Assembly: GCF_030499575.1 (NCBI RefSeq)
Contig: NZ_JASTLC010000001.1
Span: 7,650,001-7,714,000, forward strand
Direction: 5' to 3'
DNA length: 64,000 nt
Source of the DNA: Streptomyces sp. DG2A-72
Lineage (GTDB): Bacteria; Actinomycetota; Actinomycetes; Streptomycetales; Streptomycetaceae
The notes under the pieces are model-generated. The model was not told where the DNA came from and made no database searches. It saw only the letters and a program-made list of their open reading frames with translations. Made by a program: the position numbers and the translations under genes. Below, in pieces: positions 51,529 to 61,617 of the stretch. The stretch's first letter is position 1; the number at the start of each line of letters is the position of its first letter.

Positions 51529-53232
51529 ATGGCGAACGCACCGGTCCAGCGCATGTCCCAGTTGATGGCGAAGACGCTGCGCGACGACCCGGCGGACGCC
51601 GAGGTCCTCAGTCACAAGCTGCTCGTCCGCGCCGGCTATGTCCGCCGTACCGCAGCCGGCATCTGGTCCTGGCTGCCCCTCGGCAAGAAGGTCCTCGCCA
51701 ACGTCGAGCGCATCGTCCGCGAGGAGATGGACGCGATCGGCGCCCAGGAGGTACTGCTTCCCGCACTGCTGCCTCGTGAGCCGTACGACGCGACGGGCCG
51801 CTGGGACGAGTACGGCCCCGAGCTGTTCCGCCTCCAGGACCGCAGGGGCGGCGACTACCTCCTCGGCCCGACCCACGAGGAGATCTTCACCCTGCTGGTG
51901 AAGGATCAGGCGTCCTCCTACAAGGACCTGCCGGTGATCCTCTACCAGATCCAGCACAAGTACCGTGACGAGGCCCGCCCCCGCGCCGGCATCCTGCGCG
52001 GCCGTGAGTTCCTGATGAAGGACTCGTACTCCTTCGACACGGAGGACGAGGGCCTCGCCCAGTCGTACGCCCTGCACCGCCAGGCGTATCAGAAGGTGTT
52101 CATGCGTCTCGGCCTCGACTACCGCATCTGCGCCGCGACCGCCGGCGCGATGGGCGGCTCGAAGTCGGAGGAGTTCCTCGCTCCCGCCGAGGCCGGCGAG
52201 GACACCTTCGCGGACTGTCCGAACTGCGACTTCGCGGCCAACACCGAGGCGATCGCATACGAGCTGAAGCCGGTGGACGCCGACGGCGTGCCCGCCCTCG
52301 AAGAGATCCCGACCCCGGACACCCCCACCATCGAGACCCTCGCCGCCCACCTCGGCGTCCCGGCCTCCGCCACCCTGAAGAACCTGCTCGTGAAGGTCGG
52401 CGGCGAGATCGTCGCCGTCGGCGTCCCGGGTGACCGTGAGGTCGACATGGACAAGGTCGAGGCGCACTTCGCCCCGGCCGTCGTCGAGATGGTCACCGAG
52501 GCGGACTTCGCGGGCCGCTCCGACCTGGTCCGCGGGTACGTCGGCCCGCAGGGCCTGGGCGAGAAGATCACGTACCTCGCCGACCCGCGCGTGGCCCCCG
52601 GCACCTCCTGGATCACCGGCGCCAACAAGGAGGGCATGCACGCGAAGAACGTCGTCGCGGGCCGTGACTTCGAGGTCGACACGTACGTCGACGTCGTGGT
52701 CGTCCAGGAGGGCGACCCCTGCCCGAAGTGCGGCACCGGCCTCAAGCTGGACCGCGCCATCGAGATCGGCCACATCTTCCAGCTGGGCCGCAAGTACGCG
52801 GATGCGCTGAAGCTCGACGTCCTCGGCCAGAACGGCAAGCCGGTCCGCGTGACCATGGGCTCGTACGGCATCGGGGTCTCCCGCGCGATCGCCGCACTCG
52901 CCGAGCAGTCCGCCGATGACAAGGGCCTGTGCTGGCCGAAGGAGGTCGCCCCGGCCGACGTGCACGTGGTCGCCGCGGGCAAGGCGCTCCAGACCGAGCT
53001 GGCCCTCGACGTCTCGGCGAAGCTCGCCGCGGCCGGCCTGCGCGTCCTGGTCGACGACCGTGCGGGCGTGTCCCCGGGCGTGAAGTTCACGGACTCCGAG
53101 CTGATCGGCGTACCGCAGATCCTGGTCGCCGGACGCCGGTCCGCCGAGGGCGTCCTCGAACTGAAGGACCGCAGGACCGGCGAGCGCGAGGAGCTGACGG
53201 TCGACGAGGCGATCGCCCGTCTGTCCGCGTAA
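51529..53232 (+). CDS. proS: Prolyl-tRNA synthetase
   Basis: A 567-residue class-II synthetase of the bacterial type with the editing insertion. Motif 1 region is [20 protein letters not shown], motif 2 [20 protein letters not shown] and motif 3 [17 protein letters not shown]. The INS editing domain spans about residues 235-395 ([40 protein letters not shown]), which deacylates Ala-tRNA(Pro). The anticodon-binding domain ends with [15 protein letters not shown] at 10 nt supports ATG 51529. It is essential for translation. It is followed by a 140-bp gap containing dispersed repeat copy C. Confidence 0.96.
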   Translation: MANAPVQRMSQLMAKTLRDDPADAEVLSHKLLVRAGYVRRTAAGIWSWLPLGKKVLANVERIVREEMDAIGAQEVLLPALLPREPYDATGRWDEYGPELFRLQDRRGGDYLLGPTHEEIFTLLVKDQASSYKDLPVILYQIQHKYRDEARPRAGILRGREFLMKDSYSFDTEDEGLAQSYALHRQAYQKVFMRLGLDYRICAATAGAMGGSKSEEFLAPAEAGEDTFADCPNCDFAANTEAIAYELKPVDADGVPALEEIPTPDTPTIETLAAHLGVPASATLKNLLVKVGGEIVAVGVPGDREVDMDKVEAHFAPAVVEMVTEADFAGRSDLVRGYVGPQGLGEKITYLADPRVAPGTSWITGANKEGMHAKNVVAGRDFEVDTYVDVVVVQEGDPCPKCGTGLKLDRAIEIGHIFQLGRKYADALKLDVLGQNGKPVRVTMGSYGIGVSRAIAALAEQSADDKGLCWPKEVAPADVHVVAAGKALQTELALDVSAKLAAAGLRVLVDDRAGVSPGVKFTDSELIGVPQILVAGRRSAEGVLELKDRRTGEREELTVDEAIARLSA

Positions 53233-53315
53233 AGCACGCCAATAGGAAGTCTCACAGGCTTCTCTCAGGCCGTTCCCCCGCCCCGGCTTTGAACTGACGA
53301 CCAGGTGACGCCGCC

Positions 53316-53339
53316 AGGGGCGCGGGGAACTGCGCGACC
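53316..53339 (-). repeat. Interspersed intergenic repeat, copy C (reverse orientation)
   Basis: The reverse complement of the CGCGCAGTTCCCCGCGCCCC core found at 14711 and 31648, with the same flank GGCTGCGGGTGCG. It lies between the convergent proS and APH-like genes. Confidence 0.75.
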
Positions 53340-53372
53340 AGCCCCCACGCACCCGCAGCCAACACACAACCC

Positions 53373-54263
53373 CTAAAGCCACCCGGCAAATTCAAGCAAC
53401 AGCTCCGCATCCCGAGGCCGCCCCACCCGCAGCGCCCGAACCCCCGACTCCACCGCCCGGAACAACGTCCACCCCCGCAACCGCTCCTGCTCCACATCCA
53501 ACGACTCCGCAAGCCGCTTGACCCGCCGCCGGGTCGTCGCCGCCCCCGACGGCGAGGCAATGAGGTCCTCCACCCGATCCCGCACCAACCGCGCCAGATC
53601 GAACGCACATTCCCCGACCACCGGATCCGGCCCCACCGCCAACCACGGCATCCGCTCCCCGGCCAGCACCTTGCTCTGCCGAAACGTCCCATGCAGCAAC
53701 CGCTCCTCGGGCGGCGCGGCCAGCAGTGACTCCCGCGCGTCGAGAGCCGCGCTCACCAGTGCCGAAAACTCCGCTGACGCACCCCGCATCGCCACGGCCT
53801 GCCGCTCCGTCCGCTCGGCCACGGTCTCGAAGGAATGCTCACCGGGCGGCTCCACCCACAGCCGCCGCAACGTCCCCGCCGCCTCAAGCAACGCCTTCGC
53901 CTCCGGCAACGACCGCACCGACACATCCGGATGCAGCCGTTCCAGCAGGAGCACCCCCTCGGGGGTGAAAGGCTCCAGCAGTTGTACGGCACCCAGACCG
54001 CCCCAGTGGGCAAGTGCGGCCCGCTCGCTCTCCGGCCGCGCCCGGCGTGGGGCGAGCTTCAGCACCGCGGGCGTACCGTCCGGCAGCCGTACCAGCACGA
54101 CCAGGCTGCTGCGTCCACCGGGCACCTGCACCCGCTCCACGGTCAACTCGCGTAGCGCGACGGCCTGTTGAGCCTTCTGGGGCAGCTTCTCCAGCCAGTC
54201 GTCACCTTCCGGTGCCGTCTCACCGAACGCCCTGACCAGACGCCGCGGCGGTTCGAAAGCCAT
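53373..54263 (-). CDS. Aminoglycoside phosphotransferase-fold protein, probably catalytically inactive
   Basis: A 296-residue protein of the APH/streptomycin 6-kinase type. TVERVQVPGGRSSLVVLVRL and PAVLKLAPRRARPESERAAL correspond to the N-lobe with the ATP-binding Lys. EGVLLLERLHPDVSVRSLPE is the hinge region. The catalytic loop, normally HGDxxxxN, reads LLHGTFRQSKVL, so the catalytic Asp is Thr and the metal-binding Asn is Lys. The following LAVGPDPVVGECAFDLARLV has Gly-Pro where the family usually has IDP. Phosphotransfer as in resistance kinases is therefore unlikely; a binding or regulatory role, or a relaxed kinase, are alternatives. It is conserved-looking, not truncated. Confidence 0.8.
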   Translation of the reverse strand: MAFEPPRRLVRAFGETAPEGDDWLEKLPQKAQQAVALRELTVERVQVPGGRSSLVVLVRLPDGTPAVLKLAPRRARPESERAALAHWGGLGAVQLLEPFTPEGVLLLERLHPDVSVRSLPEAKALLEAAGTLRRLWVEPPGEHSFETVAERTERQAVAMRGASAEFSALVSAALDARESLLAAPPEERLLHGTFRQSKVLAGERMPWLAVGPDPVVGECAFDLARLVRDRVEDLIASPSGAATTRRRVKRLAESLDVEQERLRGWTLFRAVESGVRALRVGRPRDAELLLEFAGWL

Positions 54264-54293
54264 ACGCGAGCCGTCCCCTTTCCGTTCCAGGCG

Positions 54294-54755
54294 TCACGCC
54301 GTGGGCGTCGCCGACGCCGTCGCGGTGGTCCGCTCGGTGAGCCCAGGGAAGGCTACGCTCTCGCCGCGCCAGCGCACCGCCCGCACCGCCGCTTCCCGCA
54401 GGGCCTCCGCGGCCGTGCGCCGCCGCTCGCCGTCGGTGGCGCGCACCAGGTCCGAGTAGACCCCGGCCACCCGGTCCTCCAGCTCCGCGGCGAGCCGGAC
54501 GGCCGCCGTGGAGTCCGGCACCGCGAAGGGCAGTGCATAGCCCGCGGCGGCGGCCACCGGCGTCCCGCCCAGGTCCCGCACCGCGCGCGCCAGCGCGTCC
54601 CGCCGGGCCCGGTGGGCGTCGTACGCCGCCCTGGCCTCCGTACGATGTCCTTCGTCGATCCGTCCGCCGACGACGCCGTAGCCGTACACGGCGGCATGCT
54701 CGGCCGCCAGTGCCGCCTGGAGCGCCTTCAGGTCCCCGTCCTTGGCCTCGCTCAC
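54294..54755 (-). CDS. Ferritin-like DUF4439 domain protein
   Basis: A 153-residue all-helical protein starting at GTG 54755 (VSEAKDGDLKALQAALAAEH). Conserved Glu/His positions such as AAEHAAVYGYGVVGG and the paired helices RTEARAAYDAHRARRDALAR fit the ferritin-like DUF4439 fold; metal binding is not demonstrated. No signal peptide. The start overlaps the lipoprotein gene stop by GTGA, so both are coupled. Together they look like a secreted/lipoprotein helper plus cytoplasmic ferritin-like partner, with unknown function. Confidence 0.82.
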   Translation of the reverse strand: MSEAKDGDLKALQAALAAEHAAVYGYGVVGGRIDEGHRTEARAAYDAHRARRDALARAVRDLGGTPVAAAAGYALPFAVPDSTAAVRLAAELEDRVAGVYSDLVRATDGERRRTAAEALREAAVRAVRWRGESVAFPGLTERTTATASATPTA

Positions 54756-55261
54756 TTCACGCCCTCCGTCAGCAGATACGCGTGCGCCGCCCCGGCCGCC
54801 GCCACGGACGCCAGCAGCCGCGCCAGTTCGCCCGGCATGTCCAGCAGCGTCTCGGCCCGCCGGTCCGCGAGGGCTCGCTCGGCGGCGGCGAGCTCGGCGA
54901 GGGCGGCCTTCTCTTCGGCGGGGACGGCGGCCGGCGCGGACGCCGAAGCCGTCGGCGAGGCGGACGTGGCTCCCGTCGCCCCGAACGCCTCCGCATGCCG
55001 CACCGCCTCCGCCCGCAGTGGTCGCAACCGCTCCGCCAGCGCCGGATGTGCGGTGATCACGGCGTCGTACCGCGCCACCAGCCCCTCGCTGTCGCGGGCC
55101 GCACGCGCGCGTGCCCGGTCGGCGGCCGACGGGCTGCCGCCGGTGCCGCCGGCGTCGGACTCGGCCGAGCAGCCCACGAGCAGGGCGGTCCCTGCGACCG
55201 AGATGAGCAGGCTCCTTCTTCGCGGCCCGGATGGGGTGCGCGGCAGCGGGGGGTACGGCAC
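54752..55261 (-). CDS. Lipoprotein with helical, Ala-rich domain
   Basis: A 169-residue protein starting at GTG 55261, with GAGGAC 7 nt upstream. PRRRSLLISVAGTALLVGC has arginines and a lipobox ending in Cys, so it is a predicted lipoprotein. The mature protein is charged and Ala-rich, with RARARAARDSEGLVARYDAV and EEKAALAELAAAERALADRR suggesting coiled-coil helices. It lies in front of, and overlaps, the DUF4439 gene; its own helices have a similar ferritin-like spacing, so it may be a distant paralogue. Divergent from rimP. Confidence 0.78.
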   Translation of the reverse strand: MPYPPLPRTPSGPRRRSLLISVAGTALLVGCSAESDAGGTGGSPSAADRARARAARDSEGLVARYDAVITAHPALAERLRPLRAEAVRHAEAFGATGATSASPTASASAPAAVPAEEKAALAELAAAERALADRRAETLLDMPGELARLLASVAAAGAAHAYLLTEGVK

Positions 55262-55455
55262 GGCAGATGTCCTCGGGGGCTCGTACGAAGGGGAGGGCAG
55301 CACGCCCGTGATCACGGTACCCGCGCATACGTCCGATACCACTCACCGGCACCCGCCCGAGTTCCGGTGGACGGCAACACCTCCTGTGACCGGATACCCT
55401 TTGACCAGACACGCGACCTAACCACAACAGCACACGCGGCCGAGGAGTCACCCGG

Positions 55456-55965
55456 ATGAGCACCACCCAGAGCGAGAGGCTGCGAGAACTGCTCGAACCG
55501 CTCGTCACCTCCCAGGGCCTGGATCTCGAAGAGATCGCAGTGGACTCGGTCGGACGCAAGCGGGTGCTGCGCGTGGTCGTCGACTCCGACGAAGGCGCCG
55601 ATCTGGACGCCATCGCCGATGTGAGCCGTGAGCTCTCGGCGAAGCTCGACGAGACGGACGCGATGGGCCAGGGGGAGTACACCCTCGAGGTCGGAACCCC
55701 CGGTGCCGAGCGCGAGCTCAGAGAACACCGCCACTATGTGCGTGCCACAGGCCGCCTGGTGAAGTTCCAGCTCGCCGAGGACGGGGAACTGGTCGCCAGA
55801 CTCCTGACCGTGGACGACGAGGGCGTGGACGTCGAAGTACCCGGTGTGAAGGGCCGCAAGGCCACCACGCGCAGGCTCGCCTTCGCCGACATCGTCAAGG
55901 CCCGGGTACAGGTGGAGTTCAGCCGCAAGGACAAGAAGGACATGAAGGAAGAGGAGGAGGCGTAG
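55456..55965 (+). CDS. rimP: Ribosome maturation factor RimP
   Basis: A 169-residue protein. The N-terminal domain has [20 protein letters not shown] and the core contains [20 protein letters not shown], then [20 protein letters not shown]. The C-terminal Sm-like domain is followed by a charged tail. It binds pre-30S particles and assists assembly of the small subunit. GAGGAG 8 nt upstream fixes ATG 55456. It is first gene of the conserved operon rimP-nusA-ylxR-infB. Confidence 0.95.
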   Translation: MSTTQSERLRELLEPLVTSQGLDLEEIAVDSVGRKRVLRVVVDSDEGADLDAIADVSRELSAKLDETDAMGQGEYTLEVGTPGAERELREHRHYVRATGRLVKFQLAEDGELVARLLTVDDEGVDVEVPGVKGRKATTRRLAFADIVKARVQVEFSRKDKKDMKEEEEA

Positions 55966-55967
55966 CC

Positions 55968-56966
55968 GTGGACATCGACATGAGTGCCCTGCGGGGCTTG
56001 GTACGGGAGAAGGAGATCTCCTTCGACCTGCTGGTCGAGGCGATCGAGTCCGCCCTCCTCATCGCCTACCACCGCACCGAGGGAAGCCGCCGCCACGCGC
56101 GCGTGGAGCTCAACCGGGAGACCGGGCATGTGACCGTGTGGGCGAAGGAGGACCCGGAGGACCTCGAGGAGGGCCAGGAGCCCCGCGAGTTCGACGACAC
56201 CCCGTCCGGCTTCGGCCGTATCGCCGCCACCACCGCCAAGCAGGTCATCCTGCAGCGGCTGCGCGACGCCGAGGACGACGCCACGCTCGGCGAGTACGCG
56301 GGGCGCGAGGGCGACATCGTCACCGGCGTCGTCCAGCAGGGCCGCGACCCGAAGAACGTCCTCGTCGACATCGGCAAGCTGGAGGCCATCCTGCCGGTGC
56401 AGGAGCAGGTCCCCGGCGAGACGTATCCGCACGGGATGCGGCTGCGGTCGTACGTCGTTCGAGTGGCCAAGGGCGTCCGCGGTCCCTCCGTCACCCTCTC
56501 CCGCACGCATCCCAATCTGGTGAAGAAGCTCTTCGCCATGGAGGTGCCGGAGATCGCCGACGGTTCGGTGGAGATCGCGGCCATCGCGCGTGAGGCCGGC
56601 CACCGCACCAAGATCGCCGTCCGTTCCACCCGGAGCGGCCTGAACCCCAAGGGTGCCTGCATCGGCCCCATGGGGGGCCGGGTGCGCGCGGTGATGGGCG
56701 AGCTGAACGGTGAGAAGATCGACATCGTCGACTGGTCGGACGACCCGGCCGAGATGGTGGCGAACGCGCTCTCGCCGGCCCGGGTCTCCAAGGTGGAGGT
56801 CGTCGACCTCGCCGCCCGTTCCGCGCGCGTGACCGTGCCCGACTACCAGCTGTCCCTGGCCATCGGCAAGGAAGGCCAGAACGCCCGCCTCGCGGCCCGG
56901 CTCACCGGCTGGCGGATCGACATCCGTCCGGACACCGAGCAGCCGTCCGAGCAGGGCCGGGAATAG
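55968..56966 (+). CDS. nusA: Transcription termination/antitermination factor NusA
   Basis: A 332-residue protein starting at GTG 55968, two bases after the rimP stop. It has the N-terminal RNA-polymerase-binding domain ([20 protein letters not shown]), an S1 domain ([40 protein letters not shown]) and two KH domains ([40 protein letters not shown]). The C-terminal acidic repeats of E. coli NusA are absent, as usual in actinobacteria. It modulates pausing and termination. Confidence 0.96.
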   Translation: MDIDMSALRGLVREKEISFDLLVEAIESALLIAYHRTEGSRRHARVELNRETGHVTVWAKEDPEDLEEGQEPREFDDTPSGFGRIAATTAKQVILQRLRDAEDDATLGEYAGREGDIVTGVVQQGRDPKNVLVDIGKLEAILPVQEQVPGETYPHGMRLRSYVVRVAKGVRGPSVTLSRTHPNLVKKLFAMEVPEIADGSVEIAAIAREAGHRTKIAVRSTRSGLNPKGACIGPMGGRVRAVMGELNGEKIDIVDWSDDPAEMVANALSPARVSKVEVVDLAARSARVTVPDYQLSLAIGKEGQNARLAARLTGWRIDIRPDTEQPSEQGRE

Positions 56967-57067
56967 ATCCAAGCCGTTGGTGGCTTAGATCACGACAGAT
57001 CCATGTGAAGAACCGTTCGATTCTTGCCCCAAAGGGGTGAGGTCGGCACGGGGAGGTAGACTTAAGA

Positions 57068-57379
57068 GTGTCTGGCCGGACGCGAGCCCGCGCATGCCCT
57101 GAGCGCACCTGTGTGGGGTGCCGGGAGCGAGCGGCCAAGACTGATCTGCTGCGCATCGTGGTGATCAAGGATGCATGCGTCCCTGATCCACGCGGTACGC
57201 TGCCCGGCCGGGGTGCCTATGTACACCCCGCCCTGGTCTGTCTCGACCAGGCGGTACGCCGCCGGGCGTTCACGCGGGCGCTGCGCGCCCCGGGAGCGCT
57301 CGACACAAAGGCGTTGCGCCACTACGTCGAGCAGACAGAAGGTTGCCAGCAGCACATTGCTGAGCAGGCAACACCGTAA
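57068..57379 (+). CDS. ylxR: YlxR family (DUF448) RNA-binding protein
   Basis: A 103-residue protein starting at GTG 57068 (SGRTRARACPERTCVGCRER). The family signature is ERTCVGCRERAAKTDLLRIV and GTLPGRGAYVHPALVCLDQA. It is a small basic protein between nusA and infB in most Gram-positives, linked to RNA binding and to RNase P or nucleoid-related roles in other species. It is 101 bp after nusA and 147 bp before infB. Confidence 0.93.
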   Translation: MSGRTRARACPERTCVGCRERAAKTDLLRIVVIKDACVPDPRGTLPGRGAYVHPALVCLDQAVRRRAFTRALRAPGALDTKALRHYVEQTEGCQQHIAEQATP

Positions 57380-57526
57380 GAAGCGTCGTGCGGAACCCCC
57401 GCGCGGCCCAGGTACCCCGCGAGTTGGAAGTAGGTCGAGATTGCGATGAGCACTCGATGAGCACGCGATGAGTACGCCCATGAAGTAGCGACGGTCCGGC
57501 CGCAACCCGGACCTAAAAGGAGCGAA

Positions 57527-60500
57527 GTGGCTAAGGTCCGGGTATACGAACTCGCCAAGGAGTTCGGGGTGGAGAGCAAGGTCGTCATGGCCAAGCTCCA
57601 AGAACTCGGTGAATTTGTCCGATCTGCGTCCTCGACGATCGAGGCGCCCGTAGTACGCAAACTGACTGACGCGTTCCAGGCCGGTGGTGGCAACGGCAAG
57701 TCCGCCGCCAAGCCCGGTGCCCCCAGGAAGGCCGCCCCCAGGCCCGCCGCGCCCTCTCCGGCGCAGGCGGCACGTCCGGCTGCTCCCAAGCCGCCGGCGC
57801 CCAAGCCCGCAGCGGCCGAGCGGCCCGCTGCCCAGTCCCCGTCGGCGCCCGCGCCGACGACTCCGCGCCCGGCGCCGGGCCCGAAGCCCGCGCCGCGTCC
57901 GGCCCCCGCGGCGCCCACGACCCCGGAGTTCACCGCTCCGCCGTCGGCTCCCGCCCCGTCCGCGCCGCGTCCCGGTGCGCCGAAGCCCGCTGCCCGTCCG
58001 AGTGGACCCGGTGAGCGGCGCGGTGACCGCGGTGACCGTGGCGACCGTCCGGGTGGCCAGCGTCCCGGCGGCCAGGCTCCGCGTCCGGGTGGCCAGGCTC
58101 CGCGTCCGGGCGCTCGTCCGGCCGGTCCCCGTCCGGGCAACAACCCCTTCACCTCCGGCGGCTCCACCGGCATGGCGCGCCCGCAGGCGCCCCGTCCGGG
58201 CGGTGCGCCCCGACCTGGCGGTCCCGGCGGCCCGGGTGCCCCGCGTCCGCAGGGTGCGGGCCAGGGCGGTCCGCGTCCCCAGGGCGCGGCCGGCGGCGGT
58301 CCCCGTCCGCAGGCTCCGGGCGGTAACCGTCCGAGCCCGTCGGGCATGCCCCGTCCGCAGTCCCCGCGTCCCGGCGGCGGCCCCGGCGGTCCGGGCGGCA
58401 ACCGCCCGAACCCCGGCATGATGCCGCAGCGTCCCGCTGCCGGCCCGCGTCCCGGTGGCGGTGGCCCCGGCGGCCGCGGTCCCGGCGGCGGAGGTCGTCC
58501 CGGTGGTGGCGGTGGCGGCGGTCGTCCCGGTGGCGGCGGCGGCTTCGCCGGTCGTCCCGGCGGCGGTGGCGGTGGCGGCTTCGCCGGTCGTCCCGGCGGT
58601 CCGGGTGGCGGCGGTGCCGGTGGCGGCTTCGCCGGTCGTCCGGGCGGTCCCGGTGGTGGCGGCGGTGGCCGTCCCGGCTTCGGTGGTCGTCCCGGTGGTC
58701 CCGGTGGCCGTGGTGGCACGCAGGGCGCCTTCGGCCGTCCCGGCGGTCCCGCGCGTTGCGGTCGCAAGTCGAAGCGGCAGAGGCGCCAGGAGTACGAGGC
58801 CATGCAGGCCCCGTCGGTCGGCGGCGTGATGCTGCCTCGCGGCAACGGCGAGACTGTTCGCCTGTCGCGCGGTGCCTCCCTCACCGACTTCGCGGAGAAG
58901 ATCAACGCCAACCCGGCGTCCCTCGTCGCGGTCATGATGAACCTCGGCGAAATGGTCACGGCCACCCAGTCCGTCTCCGACGAGACGCTGGAGCTCCTCG
59001 CCGGCGAGATGAACTACACGGTTCAGATCGTCAGCCCCGAGGAGGAGGACCGCGAGCTGCTCGAGTCCTTCGACATCGAGTTCGGCGAGGACGAGGGCGG
59101 CGAGGAAGACCTCGTGATCCGTCCGCCGGTCGTGACCGTCATGGGTCACGTCGACCACGGTAAGACCCGGCTCCTCGACGCCATCCGCAAGACGAACGTC
59201 ATCGCGGGCGAGGCCGGCGGCATCACCCAGCACATCGGTGCCTACCAGGTCGCGACCGAGGTCAACGACGAAGAGCGCAAGATCACCTTCATCGACACCC
59301 CGGGTCACGAGGCGTTCACCGCCATGCGTGCCCGTGGTGCCCGGTCGACCGACATCGCCATCCTGGTCGTCGCGGCCAACGACGGTGTCATGCCGCAGAC
59401 GATCGAGGCCCTCAACCACGCCAAGGCGGCGGACGTCCCGATCGTCGTCGCGGTCAACAAGATCGACGTCGAGGGTGCCGACCCGACCAAGGTGCGCGGT
59501 CAGCTGACCGAGTACGGCCTGGTGGCCGAGGAGTACGGCGGCGAGACGATGTTCGTCGACATCTCCGCCAAGCAGGGTCTGAACATCGACTCCCTGCTGG
59601 AGGCCGTGGTCCTCACGGCCGACGCCTCGCTCGACCTGCGGGCCAACCCGAACCAGGACGCGCAGGGCATCGCGATCGAGTCCCGTCTCGACCGCGGCCG
59701 CGGTGCCGTGTCCACGGTCCTCGTCCAGCGCGGCACGCTGCGGGTCGGCGACACCATGGTGGTCGGCGACGCGTACGGCCGAGTCCGGGCGATGCACGAC
59801 GACAACGGCAACAACGTCGCCGAGGCGGGCCCGTCGACGCCGGTCCAGGTCCTGGGCCTGACCAACGTCCCGGGTGCGGGCGACAACTTCCTCGTCGTCG
59901 AGGAGGACCGCACGGCCCGCCAGATCGCCGAGAAGCGTGCCGCCCGCGAGCGCAACGCGGCCTTCGCCAAGCGCACGCGCCGCGTCTCGCTCGAGGACCT
60001 GGACAAGGTGCTCAAGGCCGGCGAGGTCCAGCAGCTCAACCTCATCATCAAGGGTGACGCTTCTGGTTCCGTCGAGGCTCTCGAGTCCTCCCTGCTCCAG
60101 CTGGACGTCGGCGAAGAGGTCGACATCCGCGTCCTGCACCGCGGCGTCGGTGCGGTCACGGAGTCGGACATCGACCTGGCGATGGGCTCGGACGCCATCG
60201 TGATCGGCTTCAACGTCCGTGCGGCCGGCCGTGCCGCGCAGATGGCCGAGCGCGAGGGCGTGGACGTCCGGTACTACTCGGTCATCTACCAGGCGATCGA
60301 GGAGATCGAGGCGGCCCTCAAGGGCATGCTCAAGCCGGAGTACGAAGAGGTCGAGCTCGGTACGGCGGAGATCCGCGAGGTCTTCAAGTCGTCCAAGCTG
60401 GGCAACATCGCGGGTGTGCTCATCCGCTCCGGCGAGGTCAAGCGCAACACCAAGGCACGCCTCGTCCGCGACGGCAAGGTCATCGCGGAGAACCTCAACA

Positions 60501-60643
60501 TCGAGGGTCTGCGTCGCTTCAAGGACGACGTCACCGAGATCCGTGAAGGGTTCGAGGGCGGTATCAACCTCGGCAACTTCAACGACATCAAGGTCGACGA
60601 CGTCATCGCGACGTACGAGATGCGGGAGAAGCCGCGGGTGTAA
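57527..60643 (+). CDS. infB: Translation initiation factor IF-2
   Basis: A 1038-residue GTPase starting at GTG 57527 with AAAAGGAG upstream. The N-terminal IF2-N unit is [20 protein letters not shown]. Residues 60-410 are a low-complexity Pro/Ala then Gly/Arg-rich region with repeated [13 protein letters not shown] runs. The GTPase domain has G1 GHVDHGKT at residues 540-547, G3 DTPGHEAF and G4 NKID, followed by domains III-IV ending with [20 protein letters not shown]. It places initiator tRNA on the 30S subunit. The coding start of the Gly-rich region is followed by a basic segment [15 protein letters not shown]. Confidence 0.97.
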   Translation: MAKVRVYELAKEFGVESKVVMAKLQELGEFVRSASSTIEAPVVRKLTDAFQAGGGNGKSAAKPGAPRKAAPRPAAPSPAQAARPAAPKPPAPKPAAAERPAAQSPSAPAPTTPRPAPGPKPAPRPAPAAPTTPEFTAPPSAPAPSAPRPGAPKPAARPSGPGERRGDRGDRGDRPGGQRPGGQAPRPGGQAPRPGARPAGPRPGNNPFTSGGSTGMARPQAPRPGGAPRPGGPGGPGAPRPQGAGQGGPRPQGAAGGGPRPQAPGGNRPSPSGMPRPQSPRPGGGPGGPGGNRPNPGMMPQRPAAGPRPGGGGPGGRGPGGGGRPGGGGGGGRPGGGGGFAGRPGGGGGGGFAGRPGGPGGGGAGGGFAGRPGGPGGGGGGRPGFGGRPGGPGGRGGTQGAFGRPGGPARCGRKSKRQRRQEYEAMQAPSVGGVMLPRGNGETVRLSRGASLTDFAEKINANPASLVAVMMNLGEMVTATQSVSDETLELLAGEMNYTVQIVSPEEEDRELLESFDIEFGEDEGGEEDLVIRPPVVTVMGHVDHGKTRLLDAIRKTNVIAGEAGGITQHIGAYQVATEVNDEERKITFIDTPGHEAFTAMRARGARSTDIAILVVAANDGVMPQTIEALNHAKAADVPIVVAVNKIDVEGADPTKVRGQLTEYGLVAEEYGGETMFVDISAKQGLNIDSLLEAVVLTADASLDLRANPNQDAQGIAIESRLDRGRGAVSTVLVQRGTLRVGDTMVVGDAYGRVRAMHDDNGNNVAEAGPSTPVQVLGLTNVPGAGDNFLVVEEDRTARQIAEKRAARERNAAFAKRTRRVSLEDLDKVLKAGEVQQLNLIIKGDASGSVEALESSLLQLDVGEEVDIRVLHRGVGAVTESDIDLAMGSDAIVIGFNVRAAGRAAQMAEREGVDVRYYSVIYQAIEEIEAALKGMLKPEYEEVELGTAEIREVFKSSKLGNIAGVLIRSGEVKRNTKARLVRDGKVIAENLNIEGLRRFKDDVTEIREGFEGGINLGNFNDIKVDDVIATYEMREKPRV

Positions 60644-60658
60644 TGCCAACGGTTCGAT

Positions 60659-60692
60659 GCCGGCCGGCGGGACCTCGGTTCCGTCGGCCGGC
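60659..60692. terminator. Hairpin after infB
   Basis: GCCGGCCGGCGGGA (60659-60672) pairs with TTCCGTCGGCCGGC (60679-60692) with wobbles at two positions and a 6-nt loop. The 194-bp gap 60644-60837 also has a CCCGCC...GGCGGG hairpin near 60780-60800 before ylxP. Confidence 0.65.
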
Positions 60693-60837
60693 TCGCATGT
60701 GTGAACGGACCCTCCAAGGTCTACGGAGCGTAATATCCGTCGATCGGCCCGGCCCTTCGATGTACCGTTCTTGATGTCCCGCCCATCCGGTAGGCGGGGC
60801 CATCGATCCCGTACCGGCGGGTGAACCGGTTACACAC

Positions 60838-61131
60838 ATGTATGTGGGGACGCTGTCCTTCGACCTGCTCCTCGGCGACATACGGTCGCTCAAGGAGAAG
60901 CGCTCCGTAGTCCGCCCGATCGTCGCAGAGCTGCAGCGGAAGTACGCCGTGAGCGCGGCGGAGGTGGATCACATGGACCTTCATCGCAGGGCCCTCATCG
61001 GCCTCGCGATGGTGTCCGGCGACGCGGGGCATCTGACCGACGTACTGGACCGGTGCGAGCGGCTGGTCGCCGGACGCCCCGAAGTGGAACTGCTGTCGGT
61101 GAGACGGCGGTTCCACGGCGACGACGACTGA
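60838..61131 (+). CDS. ylxP: YlxP family (DUF503) protein
   Basis: A 97-residue protein starting MYVGTLSFDLLLGDIRSLKE at ATG 60838; no strong Shine-Dalgarno is visible. The rest, KEKRSVVRPIVAELQRKYAV and DVLDRCERLVAGRPEVELLS, matches the DUF503 family found between infB and rbfA in many Gram-positives. It has been linked to ribosome function by location but the role is unproven. The central stretch VDHMDLHRRALIGLAMVSGD is the least conserved part. Confidence 0.9.
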   Translation: MYVGTLSFDLLLGDIRSLKEKRSVVRPIVAELQRKYAVSAAEVDHMDLHRRALIGLAMVSGDAGHLTDVLDRCERLVAGRPEVELLSVRRRFHGDDD

Positions 61132-61170
61132 CCTAGAGAACCAAGACAGGAAAGAACGGGAGACGGACCA

Positions 61171-61617
61171 GTGGCCGACAACGCGCGCGCCAAGAGGCTG
61201 GCGGACCTCATCCGAGAGGTGGTGGCCCAGAAGCTGCAGCGTGGGATCAAGGACCCGCGGCTCGGCTCGCACGTCACCATTACGGACACCCGGGTGACGG
61301 GCGACCTGCGGGAGGCGACCGTCTTCTACACCGTGTACGGCGACGACGAGGAGCGGGCTGCCGCCGCGGCCGGTCTGGAGAGCGCCAAGGGCATCCTGCG
61401 CTCCGCGGTGGGTGCGGCGGCGGGCGTGAAGTTCACGCCGACCCTCGCCTTCGTCGCGGACGCCCTTCCGGACACCGCCAAGAACATCGAGGACCTCCTC
61501 GACAAGGCGCGTGCCTCCGACGCGAAGGTGCGCGAGGTGTCCGCGGGTGCCGCGTACGCCGGTGACGCGGATCCGTACAAGAAGCCGGGTGACGACGAGG
61601 ACGACGCCGCCGAATGA
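61171..61617 (+). CDS. rbfA: Ribosome-binding factor A
   Basis: A 148-residue protein starting at GTG 61171 (VADNARAKRLADLIREVVAQ). The KH-like fold has LQRGIKDPRLGSHVTITDTR and VTGDLREATVFYTVYGDDEE, with RSAVGAAAGVKFTPTLAFVA. It helps process the 5' end of 16S rRNA and cold adaptation. The acidic tail DDEDDAAE is typical of actinobacteria. GGGAGA precedes it. It overlaps truB by ATGA. Confidence 0.95.
   Translation: MADNARAKRLADLIREVVAQKLQRGIKDPRLGSHVTITDTRVTGDLREATVFYTVYGDDEERAAAAAGLESAKGILRSAVGAAAGVKFTPTLAFVADALPDTAKNIEDLLDKARASDAKVREVSAGAAYAGDADPYKKPGDDEDDAAE

Noticed and set aside
53373..54263. Functional aminoglycoside resistance gene
   Set aside because: The catalytic Asp and metal-binding Asn are missing from the HGD motif.
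58440..58760. Tandem DNA repeats suggesting a separate element inside infB
   Set aside because: They are codon-level repeats of Gly/Arg/Pro in frame with IF-2 and known to be typical of this gene.
57062..60649. A minus-strand open frame of nearly 1200 codons opposite infB
   Set aside because: Low-complexity antisense translation of the infB Gly-rich and GTPase regions; codon bias supports only infB.
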